9,133 nucleotides of DNA from assembly GCA_017553065.1 (NCBI GenBank), contig JAFZND010000013.1, forward strand, positions 1 to 9,133, written 5' to 3'. A program made the translations under genes and the position numbers. The first letter of the stretch is position 1, and every line of letters begins with the position of its first letter. Below, one piece after another: positions 1 to 5,734 of this stretch. Under the pieces are notes generated by a model. The model saw only the letters and a program-made list of their open reading frames with translations, was not told the DNA's origin and ran no database searches. This stretch comes from Clostridia bacterium. Lineage in GTDB: Bacteria > Bacillota > Clostridia > Christensenellales > UBA1242.

Positions 1-48
1 ACCGCAGGATTTTAAGTCCTGTGCGTCTGCCTGTTCCGCCACTTCGGC
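1..48 (-). tRNA. tRNA-Leu(UAA), 3' part cut off by window edge
   Basis: The reverse complement begins with the acceptor strand GCCGAAG, followed by the TGGCGGAA of the D-arm region typical of class II leucine tRNAs. The anticodon stem CAGGA/TCCTG encloses the loop CTTAAAA, so the anticodon is UAA, which reads UUA and UUG. Only the 5' half (acceptor strand, D-arm, anticodon arm) lies in the window. The variable arm, T-arm and 3' end lie beyond base 1. It is the last visible member of a four-gene cluster and sits 5 bases downstream of tRNA-Cys, so it is almost certainly cotranscribed. Confidence 0.95.
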
Positions 49-53
49 ATAAA

Positions 54-128
54 TGGAGGCACCGTCCAGATTCGAACTGGAGCATAAGGGTTTTGCAGAC
101 CCTGGCCTTACCGCTTGGCTACGGTGCC
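54..128 (-). tRNA. tRNA-Cys(GCA)
   Basis: This is a complete cloverleaf on the minus strand. The acceptor stem GGCACCG pairs with CGGTGCC, followed by discriminator T and an encoded CCA. The anticodon stem AGGGT/ACCCT holds the loop CTGCAAA, so the anticodon is GCA for cysteine. The T-arm reads CCAG-TTCGAAT-CTGG. U73 as discriminator agrees with the known identity element of cysteine tRNAs. It lies between tRNA-Gly and tRNA-Leu in the same transcript. Confidence 0.97.
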
Positions 129-174
129 ATAAGGGTTATCATTAGTATTAGGGCAGGGTGTGTAATTAAAAAAA

Positions 175-249
175 TGGAGCGGAAGACGAGATTCGAACTC
201 GCGACATTCGCCTTGGCAAGGCGACGCTCTACCACTGAGCCACTCCCGC
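175..249 (-). tRNA. tRNA-Gly(GCC)
   Basis: This is a complete cloverleaf on the minus strand. Acceptor strand GCGGGAG pairs with CTTCCGC, including one G-U pair, and is followed by discriminator T and an encoded CCA. The anticodon stem TCGCC/GGCGA holds the loop TTGCCAA, so the anticodon is GCC, reading GGC and GGU. The T-arm CGAG-TTCGAAT-CTCG is perfect. It is separated from tRNA-Cys by 46 bases and from tRNA-Val by 67 bases. I see no convincing separate promoter or terminator in either gap. Confidence 0.97.
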
Positions 250-316
250 ATAAAATTCTTTTTTGCTACTCATAATACCCAAAGAACTAAATTGTATTAT
301 GATATTGGAAATGTAA

Positions 317-392
317 TGGTGGAAGTTACAGGGCTCGAACCTGTGACCTCCTGCTTGTAAGGCAGATGCTCTCCCAACTGAGCTAAACTTCC
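317..392 (-). tRNA. tRNA-Val(UAC)
   Basis: This is a complete cloverleaf on the minus strand and the first gene of the cluster. Acceptor stem GGAAGTT/AACTTCC is perfect, with discriminator A and an encoded CCA. The anticodon stem TCTGC/GCAGG holds the loop CTTACAA, so the anticodon is UAC for valine. The T-arm ACAGG-TTCGAGC-CCTGT is perfect. The promoter lies about 27 bases upstream of its 5' end. Confidence 0.97.
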
Positions 393-396
393 ATAT

Positions 397-413
397 AGCA
401 TTTTTTCAATGCT
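397..413 (-). other. Short hairpin in the 5' leader of the tRNA transcript
   Basis: AGCATT and AATGCT form a 6-bp stem with a 5-base A-rich loop. On the minus strand the stem begins almost exactly at the predicted transcription start and ends a few bases before mature tRNA-Val. It would leave RNase P a structured, short leader. This is a pattern reading only; no function is established. Confidence 0.4.
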
Positions 414-418
414 TTATT

Positions 419-447
419 ACTATATCAAATTATGTGAATTTATGCAA
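419..447 (-). promoter_or_regulatory. Promoter of the tRNA cluster
   Basis: On the minus strand a -35 box TTGCAT (442-447) is followed by a 17-base spacer and a -10 box TATAGT (419-424), close to the housekeeping sigma consensus. Directly upstream (about 448-475) are runs of A in near-helical phase, resembling an UP element as found at stable-RNA promoters. The predicted start is near 412-413, which gives a leader of about 20 bases before tRNA-Val. Confidence 0.75.
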
Positions 448-528
448 GAGTTTTTGCAAATTTTTTTCAAATTTGTTTGTACATATTAGTTTATATGTTT
501 TTACTTGTATTTTATGTGATTTCAAAAT

Positions 529-559
529 AAAAAAGCCCTAAGTAAAATAGGGCTTTTTT
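529..559 (-). terminator. Terminator of the small basic protein gene, symmetric
   Basis: The inverted repeat AAAAAAGCCCTA / TAGGGCTTTTTT has 12-base arms and a 7-base loop. It starts two bases after the stop codon of the 57-codon minus-strand gene and ends in a U-run on the minus strand, so it is a classic intrinsic terminator for that gene. The A-run on the other side would also let it stop transcription from the opposite strand. It insulates the gene from the tRNA cluster. Confidence 0.88.
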
Positions 560-560
560 G

Positions 561-734
561 CTATTTACAATTTTTTGTTTTTCTTGTTTTTACCTTAGAA
601 CACATTTTTCCGCTTTCGCTAGCGTGTTCTGTATTTTTTGTGGTTTTTCCACAATCTTTTGCGTGTTCACTCCTTGCTTTTGTAGCTTTTGTATTAGCTG
701 TACGCTTTGATGTAGTTGCCTTAGTTTTTGGCAT
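561..734 (-). CDS. Hypothetical small lysine/threonine-rich protein, 57 aa
   Basis: I do not recognise this family. The reading frame runs from an ATG to a TAG, with AGGAGGTG placed 5 bases upstream, which is one of the best ribosome binding sites in the window. An intrinsic terminator follows the stop at once, so this looks like a real single-gene transcript. The 57 residues include 14 Lys, 3 Arg and 11 Thr against 4 acidic residues, so the protein is strongly basic. It has no membrane segment or signal peptide. Three cysteines sit at 28, 45 and 56. Residues 22-34 and 35-47 look like two copies of a 13-residue unit, (S/T)EHA-x-(D/E)-x-GK, and the first 21 residues are a K/T/A-rich tail. Such a composition suggests nucleic-acid binding or a flexible spore- or nucleoid-associated protein, but this is a guess from composition only. 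It is transcribed away from argS. Confidence 0.7.
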   Translation of the reverse strand: MPKTKATTSKRTANTKATKARSEHAKDCGKTTKNTEHASESGKMCSKVKTRKTKNCK

Positions 735-839
735 AAATTCACCTCCTAATAATTTGTTAAAAGATTTCCCTTAACACTATTATTTTTGGTTATTTTTTAC
801 TATATATACTTGGTAAATTATGTAATATTATATGTTCGT

Positions 840-867
840 TTGCTTTTTTTAAATTAAACTATATGAT
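840..867 (+). promoter_or_regulatory. Candidate argS promoter
   Basis: TTGCTT (840-845) and TATGAT (862-867) are separated by 16 bases, giving a start near 874 and a leader of about 20 bases before the argS start codon. An overlapping TATACT (867-872) is an equally good -10 but has a poorer -35. The 159-base gap shared with the divergent small gene is AT-rich. I could not fix a convincing promoter for the minus-strand gene, although TATAAT occurs there at 827-832 on that strand. Confidence 0.45.
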
Positions 868-893
868 ATACTTAAATCGTCAAAAGGTGAAAT

Positions 894-2618
894 ATGAATA
901 TTAAGAATTATTTAACTAGTGAATTAGAAAAGGTTTTTGAAAAGCTTGGCTATGATAAATCGTATGCCAAAGTTTCTTTTAGTGACAGAGAAGATATTGC
1001 TCATTTGCAATGTAATGGTGCATTTGGTGTGGCAAAGAGTGCTCACACAAATCCTATGATAATCGCAGACAATATTGTAAATGAATTATCGTATTTAAAG
1101 GATAAATTTGACATTTCTGTGGCAAAACCAGCATTTATCAACTTCCTTATCAAAGATGAGTATTTCGCCCGTTTAGCATACGATTTTGCAAGCGATGAGC
1201 GTGTAGGAGTAGATAAATTAGAACAACCAGACTTTATGGTACTTGATTTTGGTGGTGCAAATGTTGCAAAACCATTACATGTAGGGCATTTGCGTAGTGC
1301 TGTAATTGGTGAAGCTCTTAAAAGATTAAATACATTTATGGGTAATACAGTTGTAGGTGATGTTCACCTTGGTGATTGGGGCTTGCAAATGGGATTGACC
1401 ATTGCTGAGCTTATGGATGATTATGATATGAGTGGATATTTTGATTCATCTAAGCCAAAAACAAAGATAACTGAAGAAATGCTAGAAGTAGCATATCCAA
1501 AGGCAAGCGCACGCAAAAAAACTGATGAAGAATTTGCATCTAGAGCAAGCGATATTACACTTTGGCTTCAAAATAAAAAACCAGGTTATTATGATATATG
1601 GCAAGAACTTAGAGAAGTTTCTGTGAATATGGTAAAACGCACATACGATAGACTAGGTGTATCATTTGATTTGTGGAATGGCGAGAGTAGTGTAAATGAA
1701 TTGGTGCCTGCTGTTGTAAAAGATTTAAAAGATAAAGGCCTTGCATACATTAGTGAAGGTGCACTTGTTGTGGATGTAGAAAATTACACCAATCAACCAA
1801 TGCCACCAGCAATAATTTTAAAGAGCAATGGTGCACAAATGTACATCATTACAGACATTGCCACAATTGTTGATAGAGCCAATAATTACCCTAAACTTAG
1901 CCGTATTGTGTATGTTACTGATGACAGACAAGCATTGCATTTCCGCCAAGTATTTGGTGTTACAAGGCAAGCAAAATTGGTTAAAGATAATGTTAAATTG
2001 GAGCACTATGGTTTTGGTACTGTTAATGGAAAAGATGGTAAACCATTTAAAACTCGTGATGGTGGAACAATGAAATTGGATGACCTAATTGATATGGTCA
2101 CCACAAAGGCACACGAAAGGTTACTAGAAAATGGTAGCAAGGAGAATAAAGAACTTGCGCATATTATAGCTATGTCTGCTATAAAATATGGTGATTTAAG
2201 TAATCAAATTTCCCGTGATTATGTCTTTGATGAAGATAAATTTACTACATTTGAAGGTAAAACAGGTCCATATTTGCAATACACAGCAGTTAGAATTAAA
2301 TCATTGCTTGCAAAAGCAGGATTCAAAGGTAATTCTAACATAACAATCACATTGCCGGAAGAAAGGAAAATAGTGTATAGTGTATTAAAACTAATTGATA
2401 GTTACGCAACATGCTTAAATGAAAGTTCTTTCAATACACTTTGTGCAGAGTTGTATAATGTTGCTAGTGCATATAGTAATTTCTATAACAACATCAAAAT
2501 TCTTACAGAAAAAGATGATCAAAAACGCAATACTTATTTAACACTATCAAATATGGTATTCAAAGCACTACAAAAGGGTTTGTATGTACTTGGAATAGAA
2601 GTTCCAGAATATATGTAA
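894..2618 (+). CDS. argS: Arginyl-tRNA synthetase
   Basis: This cytoplasmic class I aminoacyl-tRNA synthetase attaches arginine to tRNA-Arg using ATP and needs bound tRNA for amino-acid activation. At 574 residues it is close to the usual bacterial length. The N-terminal tRNA-binding domain covers about residues 1-85. The catalytic Rossmann domain carries the HIGH signature as HVGH at 129-132, within a KPLHVGHLRS context. The KMSK region has the form FKTRDGGTMKL (385-395), as expected because many ArgRS enzymes lack a canonical KMSK lysine. The stretch FEGKTGPYLQY (453-463) leads into the C-terminal DALR anticodon-binding helical domain, which ends in the family-typical LGIEVPEYM. The start is supported by AAAGGTGA 3 bases before the ATG. 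It is a monocistronic unit closed by a terminator. No T-box was found upstream: the gap is too short and lacks the T-box motif. Confidence 0.97.
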   Translation: MNIKNYLTSELEKVFEKLGYDKSYAKVSFSDREDIAHLQCNGAFGVAKSAHTNPMIIADNIVNELSYLKDKFDISVAKPAFINFLIKDEYFARLAYDFASDERVGVDKLEQPDFMVLDFGGANVAKPLHVGHLRSAVIGEALKRLNTFMGNTVVGDVHLGDWGLQMGLTIAELMDDYDMSGYFDSSKPKTKITEEMLEVAYPKASARKKTDEEFASRASDITLWLQNKKPGYYDIWQELREVSVNMVKRTYDRLGVSFDLWNGESSVNELVPAVVKDLKDKGLAYISEGALVVDVENYTNQPMPPAIILKSNGAQMYIITDIATIVDRANNYPKLSRIVYVTDDRQALHFRQVFGVTRQAKLVKDNVKLEHYGFGTVNGKDGKPFKTRDGGTMKLDDLIDMVTTKAHERLLENGSKENKELAHIIAMSAIKYGDLSNQISRDYVFDEDKFTTFEGKTGPYLQYTAVRIKSLLAKAGFKGNSNITITLPEERKIVYSVLKLIDSYATCLNESSFNTLCAELYNVASAYSNFYNNIKILTEKDDQKRNTYLTLSNMVFKALQKGLYVLGIEVPEYM

Positions 2619-2632
2619 TTTTAAAAAAAATC

Positions 2633-2658
2633 AAGAGTGGAATTTTCCACTCTTTTTT
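2633..2658 (+). terminator. argS terminator
   Basis: AAGAGTGG and CCACTCTT form an 8-bp stem around a 6-base AATTTT loop that can close by two further A-T pairs. It is followed by six T residues. It starts 15 bases after the argS stop, so the YtxC-like gene downstream probably needs its own promoter. Confidence 0.88.
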
Positions 2659-2731
2659 ATATCTTTATAATGTTCAAAACTTAGACAAAATAATTATAAA
2701 TAAAATTATTTCAATTACATAAAATAGTTGT

Positions 2732-3430
2732 ATGTGGAAGATATCTATTCAATTTAATTCACAAAATATTGGTGTTATGCAAAACATAATAACATGCCTA
2801 AATAAAGCAACATTTAAAGAGTTTGCATACTATGTAATTAAAGATAAATTATTTATTGAAGCAGGCAATGATATTGCACGAATTAAAAGTTATGTAACCA
2901 AAACCATTTCAAAAGAAATTGTAACATTTTACAAAAAACAATTTGTGTTAAATAATATTGTAGTATTAGGTAAATTTAGTGAAGTTTTGCCGCATTTAAT
3001 TGTGCTGTTTGAATTGGCACAAGACATTGCCTTTTTTGAGAGTAGAATTGATTTGAAAAATAGATTTGTTATTGATTCATTTATTCGATTTAAGTGTGGC
3101 ATTTTGCTATCTAAATGGACAAACTTAGTATATCTTGTTAGTTCAAATAAGCAATATCTTTCAAATAGTGCCGTTGCAATAGATTTTTTTAGTTTTTTGC
3201 TTGATAACATATCTTCAAATTGCAATGTTGCAATAAGGTGTGAAAAAGACATATTTGAGATTGTTGGCAAAGATATTCAAAAGCATATTGACAATGAAAG
3301 CGATTTAATAATGGAGTTACTAATGCTTGCACCTAGTAAAATAGATATTTATTGCACTGACAAACTAAATAATTCACTTATTTCCACATTGTATCAATTA
3401 TTTAATAAAAAGATAAATTTACTTGCATAA
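2732..3430 (+). CDS. ytxC: YtxC-like protein, divergent
   Basis: This is a 232-residue cytoplasmic protein with no membrane segment. I assign it to the YtxC-like family (putative sporulation protein, function not established) from two patterns recalled from family members. One is the central DSFIRFKCGILLSKW at 115-129, which matches the F-[IL]-x-F-[RK] stretch. The other is the C-terminal LIMELLMLAPSKIDIY at 192-207, which matches the conserved 'APxxIxI' block followed by a final helix and strand. It is shorter than the Bacillus protein, which I recall as about 280 residues. Synteny supports the call, because in Bacillus ytxC lies directly upstream of thrS, as here. The ATG at 2732 is the only reasonable start, since an in-frame stop lies 10 bases upstream. 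No Shine-Dalgarno sequence is visible. The composition is rich in Ile, Asn, Lys and Phe, and AT-rich compared with its neighbours. The gene symbol is tentative. Confidence 0.62.
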   Translation: MWKISIQFNSQNIGVMQNIITCLNKATFKEFAYYVIKDKLFIEAGNDIARIKSYVTKTISKEIVTFYKKQFVLNNIVVLGKFSEVLPHLIVLFELAQDIAFFESRIDLKNRFVIDSFIRFKCGILLSKWTNLVYLVSSNKQYLSNSAVAIDFFSFLLDNISSNCNVAIRCEKDIFEIVGKDIQKHIDNESDLIMELLMLAPSKIDIYCTDKLNNSLISTLYQLFNKKINLLA

Positions 3431-3436
3431 ATAGTG

Positions 3437-3465
3437 TTGATTTTTTAAATCAATTGTGGTATTTT
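3437..3465 (+). promoter_or_regulatory. Candidate promoter for the T-box-thrS transcript
   Basis: TTGATT (3437-3442) and TATTTT (3460-3465) are separated by 17 bases and would start transcription near 3472, just ahead of the T-box leader. Both boxes are imperfect. The -35 overlaps a small palindrome of TTGATTT and AAATCAA just after the ytxC-like stop. A weaker alternative -10 is TAGAAT at 3484-3489. Confidence 0.35.
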
Positions 3466-3494
3466 AATTGTAACATCAATTAATAGAATGATTA

Positions 3495-3705
3495 AAAGAC
3501 AAGTAGCAACTTATTGATTGTTTTAGCGAGTGTGGGATGGTGTAAGCCACATAACTAGATATTTTGTGAAACCACTTTTATACTATTACGCAATCTCCTA
3601 TGCGAATTTAGGAAAAGAGTGGCAAGAATTTTCTTGCAAAAAAGGTGGAACCACGGGTAAATCTCGTCCTTTGTGTAAATAACGCAAGGGACTTTTTATT
3701 TTTTG
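3495..3705 (+). promoter_or_regulatory. T-box riboswitch (tRNA-Thr-sensing leader) of thrS
   Basis: The leader carries the hallmark T-box AAGGTGGAACCACGGG at 3642-3657. Stem I can be traced from GATTG (3516-3520) pairing with CAATC (3591-3595). Its upper part contains the typical GGATGGTGTAAGCCACA hairpin. The likely specifier is ACC (Thr) at 3571-3573, followed by A. Further small hairpins lie at TCCTA/TAGGA and GCAAGAA/TTCTTGC. The antiterminator forms from AAGG with CCTT (3668-3671) and ACGGG with CTCGT (3663-3667), leaving the TGGAACC bulge to bind the uncharged tRNA 3' end. The competing terminator shares the CGTCCTT strand. Uncharged tRNA-Thr should therefore stabilise the antiterminator and allow thrS transcription. 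Confidence 0.93.
3666..3705 (+). terminator. Regulated terminator of the thrS T-box
   Basis: GTCCTTTGTG (3666-3675) and CGCAAGGGAC (3683-3692) form a 10-bp stem including two G-U pairs, around a 7-base loop. A T-rich tract follows, five T then ATTTTTT-like sequence. The left arm overlaps the bases that close the antiterminator, so the two structures exclude each other. Confidence 0.9.
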
Positions 3706-3733
3706 ATGTAAAATATATTAGGAGAATTTAATT

Positions 3734-5494
3734 ATGGAACATAAAATTCAAAACGAACAAGAAATGATGATGCGTCACGGCATGAGCCATGTGCTAGCAA
3801 AGGCAATTTGTAGCATGTATCCTGATGTAAAATTGTCAATTGGTCCTGCAATTGACACTGGTTTTTACTACGATATTGATTGTCCAAAATCAATTACACC
3901 AGAAGATTTTGAAGCAATAGAAAAGAAGATGAGTGAAATAATTTCACAAAATCAAGATTTTGTGCGCAAGGAAGTATCTAAAGCAGAAGCACTAAAAATG
4001 TTTAAAGATAATCCATACAAAGTGGAACTTATTGAAGGCCTTGCTGATGATGAAGTAATAAGCGTATATTATCTTGGTGACGATTGGGTAGATTTGTGTC
4101 GTGGACCACATGTAGAAAATACAAAATATTTACGCGGTTTTGCCTTCAAGATTGATAAAGTTGCTGGCGCATATTGGCGTGGTGACGAAAAGAATAAAAT
4201 GCTACAACGCATTTACTGCTTTGGCTTTGCCAAAAAAGAAGATTTAAAAGAGCATTTGCGTTTAGTTCAAGAAGCAAAAGAGCGTGACCACAGAAAATTG
4301 GGTAAAGACCTTGGTATATTTATGTTTAGTGACCTTGTTGGTCGTGGTCTTCCAATGTGGTTGCCAAATGGCTTTTTACTTCGCCATGCTTTGTCAGAGT
4401 ATATTATGAACAAAGAACTATCACTTGGCTACAAACATGTTATGACACCAAGTCTTGGCAATATCAATCTATACAAAACATCTGGACATTGGGATCACTA
4501 CAAAGATGATATGTTTCCCGCAATGCAATTAGATGATGAAGAGGGTTATGTACTTAGACCAATGAATTGCCCACATCATATGGTAATGTTTAAAAATAGT
4601 ATGCATTCATATCGTGATTTGCCTTTGCGTATTGCAGAAATTGCAAACGATTTTAGATTTGAAGATAGTGGTGCACTATGTGGCATTGAGCGCACGCGTG
4701 CATTTACTCAAAATGACTCACACATTTTCTGTACACCAGAACAAATTGAGCAAGAAGTCAAAGGTGTTATTGATTTAATTCTTGATGTTTATAAAGATTT
4801 TGGATTTAAAAATTATTCATTCCGTTTATCTTTACGAGATAAAAATAATGTTGAAAAATACTTTGGCAATGATGAACTTTGGGAAAAGAGCGAAAAAGCA
4901 CTTCGTCAAATTCTAAAGAATAGTGGTGCTGAATATTATGAGGCAGAGGGTGAAGCAGCATTCTATGGTCCAAAGATTGATGTGCAAGTATTTAGTGCAC
5001 TTGGCCATGAAGTAACTTTGTCCACAGTGCAACTAGATTATCAATTACCAGAACGCTTTGAACTAGAATATACAGATGAAAACGATAACAAAGTTCGTCC
5101 AGTAGTTATTCATCGTGCAATACTTGGCTCACTTGATAGATTTGTTGCATTCTTACTAGAAGAAACAAAAGGCAATTTGCCAACATGGCTTTGCCCAGTG
5201 CAAGTTCATGTAATGAACATTGCAGATGTGCACCTTAGTTATGCAAAATCTGTGGCAGAAAAATTAGAACAAGCAGGCGTACGAGTATTTGTAGATAGCA
5301 GAAATGAGAGTATTGGCAAAAAGATACGCGAAGCACAACTAGCAAAAATACCATATATGCTTATTGTAGGCGATAAAGAAGTAGAGGCAGGTGCTGTTGC
5401 TGTACGCAAGCGCGGTCTTGGCGACCAAGGTGCAGTAAAGGTTGAAGAATTCATAAAATCAATCGCTGCAGAAATTGCAAATAAATCATTATAA
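3734..5494 (+). CDS. thrS: Threonyl-tRNA synthetase lacking the N-terminal TGS domain
   Basis: This class II synthetase charges tRNA-Thr and clears mischarged Ser-tRNA-Thr. The product has 586 residues against about 640 for the common form. It starts directly in the editing (N2/tRNA_SAD) domain, with H15-x3-H19 and C122-x3-H126 as the expected editing-site metal-type ligands. The catalytic core has RPMNCPHH (275-282), a motif 2 arginine in DFRFED (R308) and motif 3 in HRAILGSLDRF. The three catalytic zinc ligands are C279, H330 and H460. The anticodon-binding domain runs from about 485 to the end. AGGAG lies 9 bases before the ATG. An in-frame stop at 3719-3721 and the T-box terminator rule out a longer N-terminus, so the absence of the roughly 60-residue TGS domain is real. 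Motif 2 reads GALCGIERTR, where many homologues have GALHGLxRVR. It is controlled by the T-box leader. Confidence 0.97.
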   Translation: MEHKIQNEQEMMMRHGMSHVLAKAICSMYPDVKLSIGPAIDTGFYYDIDCPKSITPEDFEAIEKKMSEIISQNQDFVRKEVSKAEALKMFKDNPYKVELIEGLADDEVISVYYLGDDWVDLCRGPHVENTKYLRGFAFKIDKVAGAYWRGDEKNKMLQRIYCFGFAKKEDLKEHLRLVQEAKERDHRKLGKDLGIFMFSDLVGRGLPMWLPNGFLLRHALSEYIMNKELSLGYKHVMTPSLGNINLYKTSGHWDHYKDDMFPAMQLDDEEGYVLRPMNCPHHMVMFKNSMHSYRDLPLRIAEIANDFRFEDSGALCGIERTRAFTQNDSHIFCTPEQIEQEVKGVIDLILDVYKDFGFKNYSFRLSLRDKNNVEKYFGNDELWEKSEKALRQILKNSGAEYYEAEGEAAFYGPKIDVQVFSALGHEVTLSTVQLDYQLPERFELEYTDENDNKVRPVVIHRAILGSLDRFVAFLLEETKGNLPTWLCPVQVHVMNIADVHLSYAKSVAEKLEQAGVRVFVDSRNESIGKKIREAQLAKIPYMLIVGDKEVEAGAVAVRKRGLGDQGAVKVEEFIKSIAAEIANKSL

Positions 5495-5498
5495 AACT

Positions 5499-5530
5499 AA
5501 TTAGGGGTGAGAATATCATCCCTAATTTTT
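5499..5530 (+). terminator. thrS terminator
   Basis: AATTAGGGGTGA and TCATCCCTAATT form a 12-bp stem with one G-U pair and a GAATA loop, followed by a T-run. It begins four bases after the thrS stop and separates thrS from the infC promoter 26 bases further on. Confidence 0.92.
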
Positions 5531-5555
5531 TATTTTAAAAACATTGCAAAAACTA

Positions 5556-5584
5556 TTGACTAGTGCCATATATTTATATATAAT
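5556..5584 (+). promoter_or_regulatory. Promoter of infC-rpmI-rplT
   Basis: TTGACT (5556-5561) and a perfect TATAAT (5579-5584) are separated by 17 bases. It is one of the two best sigma-A-type promoters in the window and fits a highly expressed ribosomal protein operon. The predicted start near 5591 gives a leader of about 145 bases that contains the L20 attenuator. Confidence 0.88.
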
Positions 5585-5608
5585 ATACACGTAAAAAGTA
5601 GAAGCAAT

Positions 5609-5709
5609 CACTTCTCACCTTGCCGAATGAAAGATTTTGGCTGGTACTTAAAAAATAAATTTTTATAATTATTTTTTATGTGAGAAGTGGGCGACAAGTC
5701 CACTTTTTT
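5609..5709 (+). promoter_or_regulatory. L20-type autoregulatory attenuator leader of infC operon
   Basis: CACTTCTCAC (5609-5618) is perfectly complementary to GTGAGAAGTG (5680-5689). Between them lies a smaller hairpin built from ACC/GGT and GCC/GGC (5617-5645). The right strand of the long helix overlaps the left arm of a terminator, AAGTGGGC (5685-5692) with GTCCACTT (5698-5705), which ends in six T residues. The long helix therefore acts as antiterminator. In Bacillus subtilis, ribosomal protein L20 binds the infC leader, which mimics its 23S rRNA site, and causes premature termination. The same logic is inferred here from position, architecture and the presence of rplT in the operon. The protein-binding site itself is not proven. 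Confidence 0.85.
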
Positions 5710-5734
5710 AGTAATTTTTGGAGGTAAAATATAG

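Noticed and set aside
21..275. An 84-codon plus-strand open frame
   Set aside because: It runs antisense through tRNA-Leu, tRNA-Cys and tRNA-Gly. The 'HRPDSNWSIR' and 'RKTRFELATF' type peptides are the well-known false translations of tRNA T-arms.
1818..2073. Short open frames on both strands inside argS
   Set aside because: They overlap the conserved ArgRS catalytic domain in other frames and have no ribosome binding site or recognisable product.
2929..3270. A 113-codon minus-strand frame inside the YtxC-like gene
   Set aside because: The plus-strand frame carries the family blocks and synteny. The antisense frame has no good start site or recognisable domain and is explained by AT-rich codon complementarity.
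3437..3453. TTGATTT/AAATCAA palindrome as a terminator of the YtxC-like gene
   Set aside because: The stem is all but pure A-T and no U-run follows. It is better read as part of the upstream region or promoter of the T-box transcript.
3600..3733. A TGS domain upstream of thrS in frame
   Set aside because: A TAG at 3719-3721 is in frame and the region is the T-box antiterminator/terminator, so no coding extension exists.
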